Assembly (NCBI GenBank): GCA_036676235.1
Contig: JAKFDI010000087.1
Span: forward strand, 1-64,000
DNA from: JAKFDI01 sp036676235
Lineage (GTDB): Bacteria > Pseudomonadota > Gammaproteobacteria > Burkholderiales > Burkholderiaceae_C
DNA: 64,000 bases
Direction of reading: 5' to 3'
Shown here: positions 9,582 through 17,842 of the stretch, piece after piece
Layout of the letters: the number at the start of each line of letters is the position of its first letter
Numbering within the stretch: the first letter of the stretch is position 1
The notes under the pieces: model-generated
Database searches by the model: none
What the model saw: only the letters and a program-made list of their open reading frames with translations
What the model was told of the DNA's origin: nothing
Translations under genes and position numbers: made by a program

Positions 9582-10565
9582 ATGGGGCTGCATCCGGCCA
9601 TCGTCTTCCTCGGCGGCCTGGTGATCATCATCACCGGCGCCGAGATCCTGCTGCGCGGCGCCACGCGCATCGCGGCCATGCTGCGTGTGCCGCCCATCCT
9701 GATCGGGCTGACCGTGGTCGCCATCGGCACCAGCACGCCGGAACTGGCGGTGGGGCTGACCGCCGTCCACGACGGCAAGGGGCCGCTGTCGGTGGGCAAC
9801 ATCGCCGGCGGCAACCTGTTCATCCTGCTGTTCGTGCTCGGCCTGAGCGCGCTGTATCGGCCGCTGAAGCTGCAGCTGGCGAGCGTCCGGTTCGACGTGC
9901 CGGTGATGATCGCCACGGCGCTGGCGCTGATCGCGATGGCCTGGGACGGCGTGCTCACCCGCACCGAGGGCGCCCTGCTGGTGGGCGCGTCCGTCGCCTA
10001 CTTCGTCACCCTCGTGCGCCTGGGCCGGCGCGAAAGCATCCGCATGAAGCGCGAGTTCGCGCAGGAGTACAGCCGTCATGCGCTCGGCGCCCGGCCGAGC
10101 CTGCCGCAATGGACGTGGAACGTCGCCCTGCTGGCGGCCGGCATTGCGCTCACGGTGCTCGGCGCCGACCTGCTGGTGGCCGGCGCCGTCGCCATGGCGA
10201 AAACATTCGGCGTGTCCGACGCTGTGATCGGCCTGACCATCGTCGCCTTCGGCACCAACGCGCCCGAGTTCACGACGACGCTGGTGGCCACGCTGAAGGA
10301 CGACCGTGACGTCGCCATCGGCAACCTGATCGGCAGCAGCATCACCAACATCCTCGTCATCCTCGGGCTGGTGTGCCTGGCTGCGCCGAACGGCATCGCC
10401 GTCAGCGGCGACGTGCTGCGCACCGACCTGCCGCTGGCCGCGCTGGTGGCGCTGGCCTGCCTGCCGGTGTTCCGCAGCGACCAGCAGGTGTCGCGCCGCG
10501 AAGGCGCGTTCTTCGTCGCGGCCTACCTCGCCTACCTGGCGTCCCTGCTGTTGCTGCGCGCGTGA
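9582..10565 (+). CDS. Calcium/sodium antiporter (CaCA family, YrbG-like)
   Basis: A 327-residue membrane antiporter with the two inverted alpha repeats of the CaCA superfamily: GTSTPELAV with GNIAGGNLFIL in the first half, and FGTNAPEFTTTL with GNLIGSSITNIL in the second. The acidic residues in those repeats form the ion sites. Ten membrane segments fit the normal length. It lies 3 bp behind the P-type ATPase, so a primary pump and a secondary exchanger for a similar ion are co-expressed. Substrate preference (Ca2+, Na+ or K+) is not determined. Confidence 0.9.
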   Translation: MGLHPAIVFLGGLVIIITGAEILLRGATRIAAMLRVPPILIGLTVVAIGTSTPELAVGLTAVHDGKGPLSVGNIAGGNLFILLFVLGLSALYRPLKLQLASVRFDVPVMIATALALIAMAWDGVLTRTEGALLVGASVAYFVTLVRLGRRESIRMKREFAQEYSRHALGARPSLPQWTWNVALLAAGIALTVLGADLLVAGAVAMAKTFGVSDAVIGLTIVAFGTNAPEFTTTLVATLKDDRDVAIGNLIGSSITNILVILGLVCLAAPNGIAVSGDVLRTDLPLAALVALACLPVFRSDQQVSRREGAFFVAAYLAYLASLLLLRA

Positions 10566-10583
10566 GCCGGGCCGCAGGCCGCC

Positions 10584-10597
10584 TTGACGCACCGCAA
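10584..10597. promoter_or_regulatory. FNR-like box, variant of the island palindrome
   Basis: TTGAC-GCAC-CGCAA combines an FNR-like left half with the TTGCG/CGCAA-type right half. The centre (10590.5) lies about 41 bp before the start point expected from a -10-like TATCGT at 10619-10624. This is the class II activator geometry of FNR. It controls the USP gene at 10664. Confidence 0.55.
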
Positions 10598-10663
10598 GGT
10601 GTAGGGCGGCCGGTGGCCTATCGTGAGAAGGATCGCACATGGTTCCGCACGGAGGTTGCTTCC

Positions 10664-11500
10664 ATGACGTCACTTCGCTCGATCCTCGTCCACGTCGATT
10701 CCTCGTACCGCAGCTCATTGCGCGTGCGCGCCGCCCGGCAACTCGCAGAATTGCACGAAGCCGAGATACACGGCGTGTACGCCGACATCGGCGGCTGGGT
10801 GGCGCCACCCGCAGCCTACGGCATGAGCGTGGAGACGGCGCAGTCGATCGTCGACCTCGACCGCGAGCGCCGCGCCATTGCGCGTGCCAAGTTCGACACC
10901 ACGGTCGCCGGCTTCTCGCGCAGCTCCTGGGCGGAACTCGGCGGGTTTGCCTACTTCCGCGACTTCGGCGCCCGCGCGCTATACAGTGACCTGCTGGTTC
11001 TCGGCCAATACGAACCGGCAGCCGTCGGCGCTTCCTCCGTGCCGGGCGGCTTCATCGAATCGGTGTTGGCCGCGAGTGGCAAGCCGGCGCTGGTACTGCC
11101 TTACGCCGGCGAATTCGACTTCAGCCGCCCCACCACCGCCGTCATTGCGTGGAAGCCGAGCGCCGAGTCGGCGCGCGCGGTCGAGAGCGCGCTGCCCCTG
11201 CTGCACCGCGCGCGGCGCGTGCATGTGCTGCGCTGGCAGGAGGGCGACGAGGCGGCATCGGTGGCCGGCGCGGACATCGGCTGCTACCTGCAGACGCACG
11301 GGGTCAACGCCGAGTTGCACGCTGCGGAGAAGGCTCCGGCGCAGCTCGGCGAGATACTGCTGTCGCGCTGCACCGACTTTGGCGCCGACCTCCTGGTCAT
11401 GGGCTGCTACGGCCACAGCCGCGCCAGGGAGGTCGTGCTGGGCGGGGTGACGCGCACCGTGCTGTCGTCCATGACCGTGCCGGTGCTGATGCGCCGTTGA
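10664..11500 (+). CDS. Tandem-domain universal stress protein
   Basis: A 278-residue protein with two UspA-like domains. The first (about 1-145) begins SILVHVDSS and lacks a clear nucleotide loop. The second ends with MGCYGHSRAREVVLGG, the G-x2-G-x9-G loop of ATP-binding USPs. ATG 10664 has GGAGG at 10651-10655, which overrules a longer open frame from 10373. It is a close paralogue of the USP at 37641-38462, and both sit next to a P-type ATPase at opposite ends of the island. An FNR-like box precedes it. The expected role is survival under energy or oxygen limitation, by family knowledge. Confidence 0.9.
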   Translation: MTSLRSILVHVDSSYRSSLRVRAARQLAELHEAEIHGVYADIGGWVAPPAAYGMSVETAQSIVDLDRERRAIARAKFDTTVAGFSRSSWAELGGFAYFRDFGARALYSDLLVLGQYEPAAVGASSVPGGFIESVLAASGKPALVLPYAGEFDFSRPTTAVIAWKPSAESARAVESALPLLHRARRVHVLRWQEGDEAASVAGADIGCYLQTHGVNAELHAAEKAPAQLGEILLSRCTDFGADLLVMGCYGHSRAREVVLGGVTRTVLSSMTVPVLMRR

Positions 11501-11604
11501 CGAACGCCGACGAGGGCTTCTCACAACCGGCACGACCTCACCCGGGGCAGGTGGACTTGCCCCATGCCCCCGCCACGCGCACGCGCAGCGCGAGGTGGCG
11601 CGGC

Positions 11605-13365
11605 ATGCTCGAAGTCGCCATGAACCATCCAGGGATTCGATTCACGCGGCTGCTCCTTTGGCTGCTGTGCGCCACAAGCAGCGCGGCGCACGGCCAGACC
11701 TGGGTGGAGGCCACGGGTCGCCCGAGCTCCCAAGCCCGCGAGGCGCTGCAACTGCTTGCTGACGCATCCGCCGAAGGCCTCGACTCCGCTGACTACGACG
11801 CGCAGCGCCTTGTCGAGGCGGCCACTCGGTTGAGCCATATCGAATCGCCGCAGGACGCACTGGCCGCCTCCTTCGACGCGGCCATGGAACGTGCCATGCA
11901 GCGCTACCTGCACGATCTGCAGTTCGGACGCGTCGATCCGCACGGCTTGGGATACCGGATTCCGCCTCGGATGGACGCCGCCAGAGTCTTGCTTCGGCAC
12001 GATCCGTCATCCGTCGCAGCGTCTGTGGCGTCAGCCAGGCCACGCTTCAACCAGTACGGTCGCCTGAAGGACGCGCTTGTCCGCTATCGCCAGCTGGCAG
12101 CAAACGACTCGCTGCGGCCGCAATTGCCTCGGGAGACCGTGCGGCCGGCGCAGTCGCTCCCCGACGCCCAGGCGCTCGCCCAATGGCTTGCGGCGCTGGG
12201 CGACCTGCCAGTGAATGCCCCGATGGTCACGGATCGGTACGACGACGCCTTGGTCGAGGCGGTGAAGCGGTTTCAATCGCGACACGGCTTGGAAGCCGAT
12301 GGCGTGATCGGCCGTGCAACGCGCCTGGCGCTGGCCGTGCCCATGCGGGAGCGAGTGCAGCAGATCGAGATGGCCATGGAGCGGCTGCGCTGGCTCGACA
12401 GTGCCCGGCAAGGCCGGTTCATCGCCGTGAACATCCCCAACTTCACGCTGTGGGCGTGGGACCTCGACGATCCGCACTCGGCGCCGCCGCTGACGATGGG
12501 GGTGATTGTCGGCAGAGCGCTGAACACGCGAACGCCCGTCTTGCAGGAAGACATGCGTTACGTCGTCTTCCGGCCCTACTGGAACGTTCCGCGATCGATC
12601 GTCCTGAAGGAACTTCTGCCGCGCATCCGGCGAGACCCGGGCATTCTTGCCCGCGAGAAGCTGCAGATCGTCGACGGGGATGGCGACAACGCGTTGCCCG
12701 TACCGCCGACCGCGGCGCACCTGGACATGCTCGCCAAGGGCCGGTTGCGCTTACGGCAACTACCGGGAGAACACAACTCCCTGGGGCTTGTGAAGTTCAT
12801 CTTCCCGAACGACAGCAACGTCTATCTTCATGGCACGCCGGCGCAAGGCCTGTTCCGCAACGCCCGGCGCGACTTCAGCCACGGTTGCGTGCGCGTGCAG
12901 CGCCCGGTCGATCTGGCCGAATGGGTCCTCGGCAGGCAAGCGGGTTGGACGCGTGATCGCATCCTCGCTGCGATGGCCGGAGATCGCCCCCAGACGGTGG
13001 AACTGCGGCAGCCGATCCCGGTGCTGCTGTTCTATACGACGGCTTTCGTGTCGCCCGTCACCGGTGAACTTCACTTTGCCGACGACCTGTATGGACACGA
13101 CCAACGTCTGCTGCGGGCGTTGCGCCAGCGCCAGGTCACCAGGCCCGCACCCGGCCGACGTCCACGTGCACGAAGTCGGAGCCGGGGTAGAAGCCTACGC
13201 CGCCCAGCCGCAGACCCAGTGCGGCAGTCCGCAGGTCGCTCAGGCGCACCGCGCTCATGCGGATGTCGATCGCCTGGCCTTCCATGTGCAGGCTGCGCTG
13301 GGCGACTCCGTTGCTGCGCCGGCGCAGCGCGGCATTGGTCGCGGGGGATCGGTACGCCGAGATGA
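11605..13365 (+). CDS. L,D-transpeptidase (YcbB/LdtD-like)
   Basis: Periplasmic peptidoglycan cross-linking enzyme of the large LdtD type. It has a signal peptide (about 10-31, LLLWLLCATSSAAHG), a helical scaffold, a peptidoglycan-binding repeat near 210-245 (AVKRFQSRHGLEADGVIGRAT) and the YkuD catalytic domain with HGTP at 409-412 and SHGCVRV containing catalytic Cys428. ATG 11605 follows GAGGTGG. The C-terminus is odd: the recognisable domain ends near residue 500, yet the frame runs on to 13365 through an Arg/Pro/Ser-rich tail that is antisense to the 3' 230 bp of the YcbK-like gene. In enterobacteria ldtD and ycbK are co-oriented neighbours; here they converge. Confidence 0.88.
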   Translation: MLEVAMNHPGIRFTRLLLWLLCATSSAAHGQTWVEATGRPSSQAREALQLLADASAEGLDSADYDAQRLVEAATRLSHIESPQDALAASFDAAMERAMQRYLHDLQFGRVDPHGLGYRIPPRMDAARVLLRHDPSSVAASVASARPRFNQYGRLKDALVRYRQLAANDSLRPQLPRETVRPAQSLPDAQALAQWLAALGDLPVNAPMVTDRYDDALVEAVKRFQSRHGLEADGVIGRATRLALAVPMRERVQQIEMAMERLRWLDSARQGRFIAVNIPNFTLWAWDLDDPHSAPPLTMGVIVGRALNTRTPVLQEDMRYVVFRPYWNVPRSIVLKELLPRIRRDPGILAREKLQIVDGDGDNALPVPPTAAHLDMLAKGRLRLRQLPGEHNSLGLVKFIFPNDSNVYLHGTPAQGLFRNARRDFSHGCVRVQRPVDLAEWVLGRQAGWTRDRILAAMAGDRPQTVELRQPIPVLLFYTTAFVSPVTGELHFADDLYGHDQRLLRALRQRQVTRPAPGRRPRARSRSRGRSLRRPAADPVRQSAGRSGAPRSCGCRSPGLPCAGCAGRLRCCAGAARHWSRGIGTPR

Positions 13366-13654
13366 CCTGAAAGGCCTGCCCGGCACCCAGTCGCAGCTGC
13401 AGCATGTGCAACAGATCGAGCAGCGCAGGGTCGATCCGCCCGACATCGCCGGTGCGGAAATCGCGCAGCACATGGTTGACGGCCGCCAGGCCATCCTCGT
13501 CATAGCGTCCATCGGAGCAGTACGCGACCGACAGCCGCTCGCCCGTGTGCAAGTGTTCGAAACGCAGTTCGCGCGACGACGGCATGGCGGCGCGGGCAAC
13601 CCAGGGCGCGGCTGCCAGGGCCGTGATGACGGTACGACGAGAAAGCGGCTTCAT
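13136..13654 (-). CDS. YcbK-like (DUF882/peptidase M15A) periplasmic protein
   Basis: A 172-residue protein with an N-terminal SRRTVIT that looks like a twin-arginine signal, followed by a hydrophobic stretch to about residue 22. The catalytic-type core contains SAYRSPATN, SLHMEGQAIDI and FVHVDVG, the His/Asp/His zinc-ligand pattern of M15A/DUF882 peptidases that act on murein. Its partner role with the L,D-transpeptidase is inferred from the E. coli ycbB-ycbK neighbourhood. The last 230 bp overlap the 3' end of the transpeptidase frame on the other strand. Confidence 0.85.
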   Translation of the reverse strand: MKPLSRRTVITALAAAPWVARAAMPSSRELRFEHLHTGERLSVAYCSDGRYDEDGLAAVNHVLRDFRTGDVGRIDPALLDLLHMLQLRLGAGQAFQVISAYRSPATNAALRRRSNGVAQRSLHMEGQAIDIRMSAVRLSDLRTAALGLRLGGVGFYPGSDFVHVDVGRVRAW

Positions 13655-13818
13655 TGCCGGGATGATTGCATACCTTTCCGCCCGCCCGCGCCCTCAGTCC
13701 CCGACAGGGCAGCGCGAACCGGAGGCTTGAGAGAAAGCAAGCCCTGTCGGTTCGCCGTTCATAGACTGAATCGCACGGCATGGCAATTCCGCCCAGAGAG
13801 CCGTCGACAGGAGGACTC

Positions 13819-14238
13819 ATGAGTGCACTGACCCGTCTCGAGCGATTCGACGAGTTGTTTCCGGAGCTGTTCCGCCGCTTTGCGCGGCCGCTGGCCTGGT
13901 CGGAGGATGCAGCGTCCGAAATCAAGATCGACATCACTGAAACCGACAAAGCCTACGACGTGAAGGCAGAGATTCCCGGCGCAAAGAAGGACGACATCCG
14001 CATCGTCGTCGACGGCAACTTCGTCTCGATCGCGGCCGAGTTCAAGAAAGAGCACGAGGAGAAGCAGGATGGCCGCATCCTGGTGAGCGAGACGTACCAA
14101 GGCAACGTGTCACGCGGATTCACGCTCGCCCACGACATCGACGACAAGGCCGTCAAAGCGAAGCTCGAGGAAGGCGTGCTGCGCCTGTCCTTGCCCAAGC
14201 GTGACGGCGTCAACAGCCGCCTGATCTCGGTTGAATGA
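13819..14238 (+). CDS. Small heat-shock protein Hsp20
   Basis: A 139-residue alpha-crystallin-type holdase that binds unfolding proteins in the cytosol. The alpha-crystallin domain (about 35-125) starts IKIDITETDKAYDVKAEIPG and ends with the conserved strand region LEEGVLRLSLPK. The N-terminus with RFDELFPELF is typical of bacterial class A proteins. ATG 13819 follows AGGAGG with short spacing; an upstream in-frame ATG at 13780 has no ribosome binding site. No CIRCE or ROSE-like element was recognised in the leader. No island palindrome lies upstream. Confidence 0.93.
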   Translation: MSALTRLERFDELFPELFRRFARPLAWSEDAASEIKIDITETDKAYDVKAEIPGAKKDDIRIVVDGNFVSIAAEFKKEHEEKQDGRILVSETYQGNVSRGFTLAHDIDDKAVKAKLEEGVLRLSLPKRDGVNSRLISVE

Positions 14239-14244
14239 GGCGGC

Positions 14245-14269
14245 GCCGGGCGGGGTTGTCCTGCCCGGC
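14245..14269. terminator. Stem-loop between convergent genes
   Basis: GCCGGGC at 14245-14251 pairs perfectly with GCCCGGC at 14263-14269, and adjacent GGG/CCT can extend the stem. It lies between the stops of hsp20 and the lipoprotein gene and could end both transcripts. There is no U-tract, so it is a plausible bidirectional terminator rather than a certain one. Confidence 0.5.
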
Positions 14270-14277
14270 TCCGCATG

Positions 14278-14925
14278 TCAGAGGCCCAGCGCGCCTGTGG
14301 CCGACGTCTCGCCGACGTTCTGCAGAGGCCCGAGCGGGTTGCGGCGCAGCTCCAACTGTTCGATGCGTGGCTGACCCGCGTGGTTGCGGAACAGAATGAT
14401 GTCACCGCGAACCAGCACAGCGGCCTGGAAGCGCCAGCCCCTTGTCCGCGTCTTGCGTCGGAAGTTCAGGAAGTCCGCCAAGAACGCGCCTTCACGACGC
14501 GTGTCGACCTCCCCGTACCGAAAGATGTAGGCGCGGCATTCCTGCTCGGCTGCAATGCAGTCTCGTATGCCGGGGTCCACCGTGTGCAGCGGCAGGTTCG
14601 GGTGCACCAGCGCCGACAGCCATTGCGGATACGGCAGCAACTCGACATTCGCACTTGCCTGAATGTCGAATCCCAAGGCTTTGAGCTCCGCGCTGCTCGT
14701 GTGGTACGGGACCACGCGCTCCAATGCCTCGCGGGCCTCTTCGTAGTTTCCGAATGGCGAGGGATTCTCGGCATGCGAACGGGGCAGCATGGCACCACAT
14801 CCCGACAGCAGCACGGCGGCGGCAACCATCGAGAGCGTCGCCGCTCCCCCGCCCTGGTGCACGCAGCGCCCGCCGGGCGGCCAGAAGACCACACGCTGGG
14901 CCACCCGGCGTTCGGGGACAGTCAT
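14278..14925 (-). CDS. Putative lipoprotein of unknown function
   Basis: About 215 residues. The N-terminal region contains a hydrophobic stretch ending in LLSGCG, a lipobox, so the mature protein is probably anchored in the outer or inner membrane. The mature part (about 170 residues) has PYPQWLSALVHPNLPLHTVDP and a strand-rich C-terminus with VLVRGDIILFRN. I do not recognise a functional domain. The frame is open from 15048, but that start would place the palindrome at 15017-15030 inside the gene. ATG 14925 is preferred, although its ribosome binding site is poor. It is divergent from the USP at 15148. Confidence 0.65.
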   Translation of the reverse strand: MTVPERRVAQRVVFWPPGGRCVHQGGGAATLSMVAAAVLLSGCGAMLPRSHAENPSPFGNYEEAREALERVVPYHTSSAELKALGFDIQASANVELLPYPQWLSALVHPNLPLHTVDPGIRDCIAAEQECRAYIFRYGEVDTRREGAFLADFLNFRRKTRTRGWRFQAAVLVRGDIILFRNHAGQPRIEQLELRRNPLGPLQNVGETSATGALGL

Positions 14926-15016
14926 TCCGGCACGGTTGAACTCGCTTTGGCCAAACTGCATGCGGGGATGATCATGGATCGACCAAGCCATCCTCGGTCC
15001 TGGGTCGTCTCTCGGC

Positions 15017-15030
15017 TTGCGTTTGCGCAA
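15017..15030. promoter_or_regulatory. Perfect island palindrome TTGCG-N4-CGCAA
   Basis: TTGCG-TTTG-CGCAA. It lies in the divergent lipoprotein/USP intergenic region, about 98 bp upstream of the lipoprotein start at 14925. The second box of this region is closer to the USP gene. Confidence 0.65.
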
Positions 15031-15071
15031 TCCAAGAGCCGTGACCACAGGAAGTGCTGACCTGCCTCGCC

Positions 15072-15085
15072 TTGCGTTTCGTCAA
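15072..15085. promoter_or_regulatory. Half-FNR, half-island box before USP
   Basis: TTGCG-TTTC-GTCAA. The centre lies about 70 bp before ATG 15148, with an AATAAG -10-like element at 15105-15110 placed near the class II distance. It probably serves the USP promoter. Confidence 0.5.
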
Positions 15086-15147
15086 GCACACGCATGCACC
15101 GGCCAATAAGCTTGAAATGCTTGTTCAGCACAGCCGAGGAGCCCGGC

Positions 15148-15570
15148 ATGAACATCCTGTTAGCCGTGGATGGAAGTGACTACACCAAACGCATGTTGGC
15201 CTACCTGGCGGCCCATGAGGAACTTCTAGCTTCATCTGCCGAGTTCACTGCATTGACGGTTGTTCCCCGCGTTCCGCCCGAGGTGACGCAGTTCATCGAC
15301 CAGAAGACCCTGGCGTCCTACTACGCCGAGCAGGCCGAGCGTGTCCTGCATCCGATACGGCGCTTCGCCGAACAGCATGGCTGGAAGCCGAAGACCTGTT
15401 ATGAAACAGGTCACGCGGCCCAAGTCATTTCAGGGTACGCAGAGCAAGGACGCTACGACTTGGTCGTCTTGGGCTCGCATGGTCACGCAGCGTTCGGTTC
15501 ACTCGTCATGGGCTCGGTCGCGACGGCGGTCGTGGCTCACTGCAAAACGCCGGTACTGATTGTTCGTTGA
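15148..15570 (+). CDS. Universal stress protein, single domain
   Basis: A 140-residue UspA-fold protein. It begins NILLAVDGS and carries the ATP-type loop LGSHGHAAFGSLVMGS near the end, finishing TPVLIVR as most USPs do. ATG 15148 has GAGGA at 15136-15140. It is followed about 110 bp later by a second single-domain USP on the same strand. Such USPs are usually induced by oxygen or energy limitation. The island-type box at 15072-15085 supports this here by inference. Confidence 0.92.
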   Translation: MNILLAVDGSDYTKRMLAYLAAHEELLASSAEFTALTVVPRVPPEVTQFIDQKTLASYYAEQAERVLHPIRRFAEQHGWKPKTCYETGHAAQVISGYAEQGRYDLVVLGSHGHAAFGSLVMGSVATAVVAHCKTPVLIVR

Positions 15571-15678
15571 AGCAACCGCTACGTCGTCGTTGCGCGGTCG
15601 ACAAGGGTTATTGCGCACAGTTGGCGGCCGCGGAGCATGCCGACCGCCTTGTCGAGAACCATTCACATCGCATCCATC

Positions 15679-16131
15679 ATGTACTCAAAAATTCTCGTTC
15701 CCATCGATGGCAGCCCGACCGCGGAGCGGGGCTTGCGGGAAGCGATTGCCCTGGCAACCGCGCTGAGCTCGAAGATCGTCCTGCTGCACGTCGTCGACGA
15801 CTTTCCCTACATGTTGGAGATGGCGTCGATGGTGAGCTACGAGGAGACGCGAGCAGTGCTGCGGCGTTTTGCGCTGGAGCGACTCGCCATTGCCGCCCGG
15901 ACATGCCGGGAGGCCGGACTTTCCGTCGAAGAGATCTTTGAGGATGGGGTGACCGGCGCGGTCGCCGACGTCATTGTGAACACGGCACGCAAGCAAGACT
16001 GCGAGCTGATCGTGATGGGAACCCACGGCCGCAAAGGCTTCAACCGCCTGACTTGGGGCAGCGACGCGGAACTCGTAGTACGCCACTCTCATGTGCCGGT
16101 GCTGCTCGTGCGCGCGGCCGACGAAGGGTGA
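15679..16131 (+). CDS. Universal stress protein, single domain
   Basis: A 150-residue UspA-family protein beginning YSKILVPIDGS. It has the nucleotide-binding loop MGTHGRKGFNRLTWGS and the closing strand VPVLLVR. An acidic helix with EEIFEDGVTG lies before the loop. ATG 15679 has no good ribosome binding site; an upstream in-frame ATG at 15637 is less likely because the USP fold begins at residue 3 of the short form. It resembles the USP at 48350-48808 (both share GTHGR and GSDAELV) more than its immediate neighbour. Confidence 0.9.
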   Translation: MYSKILVPIDGSPTAERGLREAIALATALSSKIVLLHVVDDFPYMLEMASMVSYEETRAVLRRFALERLAIAARTCREAGLSVEEIFEDGVTGAVADVIVNTARKQDCELIVMGTHGRKGFNRLTWGSDAELVVRHSHVPVLLVRAADEG

Positions 16132-16200
16132 TCATGCGGCGCGATCCGCCACGACAGCACCTGCACCGGTGATCCATTCGTTTCATCGACCCACGCCGCC

Positions 16201-16560
16201 ATGTCCGCTCGCCTGCAGCCCTCGGATCCCCGATCCACACTCGAACGCCGCGCCGCGGAGCTGCTGAGGGAGATCGTGGAGGCGGATGCACACCGATCGC
16301 GTCCCCAGGACACGATCGTCGACAACAAGGAAGGCGCGGACTGGCTCGTGTACGAAGCCATCCACGATGCCGAGGAAAGACGAGATCTGCACGAGCTGCG
16401 CGCCGTCAAGGCCGCCCTGGAACGACTGGACGCAGGTCAGTACGGCCTGTGCACCGAGTGCGGCGAGCGGATCGCCCAAGAACGCCTGGCTGCCTTGCCC
16501 GCGGCTGCACGTTGCGCCGCTTGCCAGCGGCGTGTCGAACGTCGTCCCAGCCGTGCCTGA
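16201..16560 (+). CDS. TraR/DksA-type C4 zinc finger protein
   Basis: A 119-residue protein with a helical N-terminal half and a C-terminal zinc finger: CTECGERIAQERLAALP followed by a CAAC pair, four Cys in all. This is the TraR/DksA signature. Full DksA binds the RNA polymerase secondary channel together with ppGpp through a coiled-coil tip. Here the coiled coil is short, as in the small DksA-like proteins near stress genes. It lies 69 bp after the USP and may be co-transcribed. Confidence 0.85.
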   Translation: MSARLQPSDPRSTLERRAAELLREIVEADAHRSRPQDTIVDNKEGADWLVYEAIHDAEERRDLHELRAVKAALERLDAGQYGLCTECGERIAQERLAALPAAARCAACQRRVERRPSRA

Positions 16561-16618
16561 GCCGACACTTCGGATTCGCCGGCGTCGCTCCTGGCCCGCC
16601 CGGGCACGATGGCAACCT

Positions 16619-17827
16619 TCACCGGTCGCCGACGGGGCGCACCTTCACCCGGGCGCCGTCTTTCAGTGCGGACGGCGGGTACACCACCACCGGCTCACCC
16701 GGATGAAGCCCGCGACCAACCCAGGCTTCCTGTCCGTTGCGGCCCATCACTTCAACGCCCCGTATGCGCGCCCGCCGGTCGACGAGGACGAAGGCGGAGA
16801 AGCCGGGGGCGCCAGGTGACGGAAAGACCGCGCTGGTCGGCACCTTCAGTGCGCTGTCTGTCGACAGCGTCACGATCGAGACGCCCACCCGATAGCCGTC
16901 ACCGAGCGTTGACCACCGCTCAAACGGACTGGTGATATCGATCAGTACACGCACCCTTTGCTCTTCGACGCCCAGGGCGGAGATCTTGGTGAACGCGGCC
17001 GGCTCGATGCGCCGCACCCGTGCGTCAAGAGCGCTTTCACCGCCCCAGTGCCGGATCAACACCGGCGAGCCGACTGCCACCCGAATCGCATCGGTGGTCA
17101 GCATCTCGGACACCACTTCCATCCGGCTCGTGTCCCCGAGTTCGATCAACGGCGAGCCGAGCGAGACGACGGCCTGGCTCGTCTGCACGACTCGCAGAAC
17201 GCGTCCGGACACCGGCGACTGCAGTTGGAAGGCTCGCAGGCCTTGCGTGGGCTGCCGGATGGCGACCAGCGCAGCGCGCGCCTGGGCCATCTGGTGTTCC
17301 GCGACGTGCCGGTCCTGCTCCGCCGCGTCCAGTTCCCGCTGGGCACTCTTCAGGCCCAGTCTGTCGTTGTCGACCTTGGTCGAGGCAATGAACCCGTCCG
17401 CGGCCAGCGCTTCGCTGCGGGCCAGTTCGTCGCGCGCCCGCAGCAACGCCACGCGGGCAACCTCGATGCGGGCCTGCGCCCGGAGCACGCCCGCCTGCGC
17501 GGTGTCCACGCGGGCCGTCTGCTCGCGCAGCGTGCGTTCGTCCAGCATCGCCGGCATCATGGGCGTCAGCGATGCGAGCACTTGTCCGGCCTGTACCGGA
17601 TCCCCCTCGCGCAGCGCGATGCGGTCGAGCTGGCCGGCAAGCGGGGCGGAGACAACGTAGCGATCGCGCAGACGGGTCTTGGCGTCCTCTTCGATGGACA
17701 TGCGAAACGGGCCGATCGCGACCGTCGCCGTCTCCACGCTCGCCGGGCGGGGCGCGAAGGCCCAGACGACAACAGCCGCGAGCGCGAGCGCGGTTGCCAC
17801 GAGATAGGCCCAGGTTCTGCGCTTCAT
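16619..17827 (-). CDS. Periplasmic adaptor (HlyD/MacA-like membrane fusion protein)
   Basis: A 402-residue membrane fusion protein with one N-terminal anchor (YLVATALALAAVVVWAF, about 8-24). A biotinyl-lipoyl-like segment (VVSAPLAGQLDRIALREGD) and a long helical hairpin of about 120 residues follow, then the second lipoyl half (FQLQSPVSGRVLRV) and a beta-barrel region. It would bridge the ABC exporter and an outer-membrane channel, which is not in the window. It is the last gene of the operon running 21568 to 16619, 15 bp behind the permease. Confidence 0.85.
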   Translation of the reverse strand: MKRRTWAYLVATALALAAVVVWAFAPRPASVETATVAIGPFRMSIEEDAKTRLRDRYVVSAPLAGQLDRIALREGDPVQAGQVLASLTPMMPAMLDERTLREQTARVDTAQAGVLRAQARIEVARVALLRARDELARSEALAADGFIASTKVDNDRLGLKSAQRELDAAEQDRHVAEHQMAQARAALVAIRQPTQGLRAFQLQSPVSGRVLRVVQTSQAVVSLGSPLIELGDTSRMEVVSEMLTTDAIRVAVGSPVLIRHWGGESALDARVRRIEPAAFTKISALGVEEQRVRVLIDITSPFERWSTLGDGYRVGVSIVTLSTDSALKVPTSAVFPSPGAPGFSAFVLVDRRARIRGVEVMGRNGQEAWVGRGLHPGEPVVVYPPSALKDGARVKVRPVGDR

Positions 17828-17842
17828 CTCTTCCTCGTCAGG

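Noticed and set aside
11544..11563. Hairpin GGGGCA...TGCCCC after the USP gene, considered as a terminator
   Set aside because: The stem is short with a wobble and lacks a U-tract, so the evidence is too weak.
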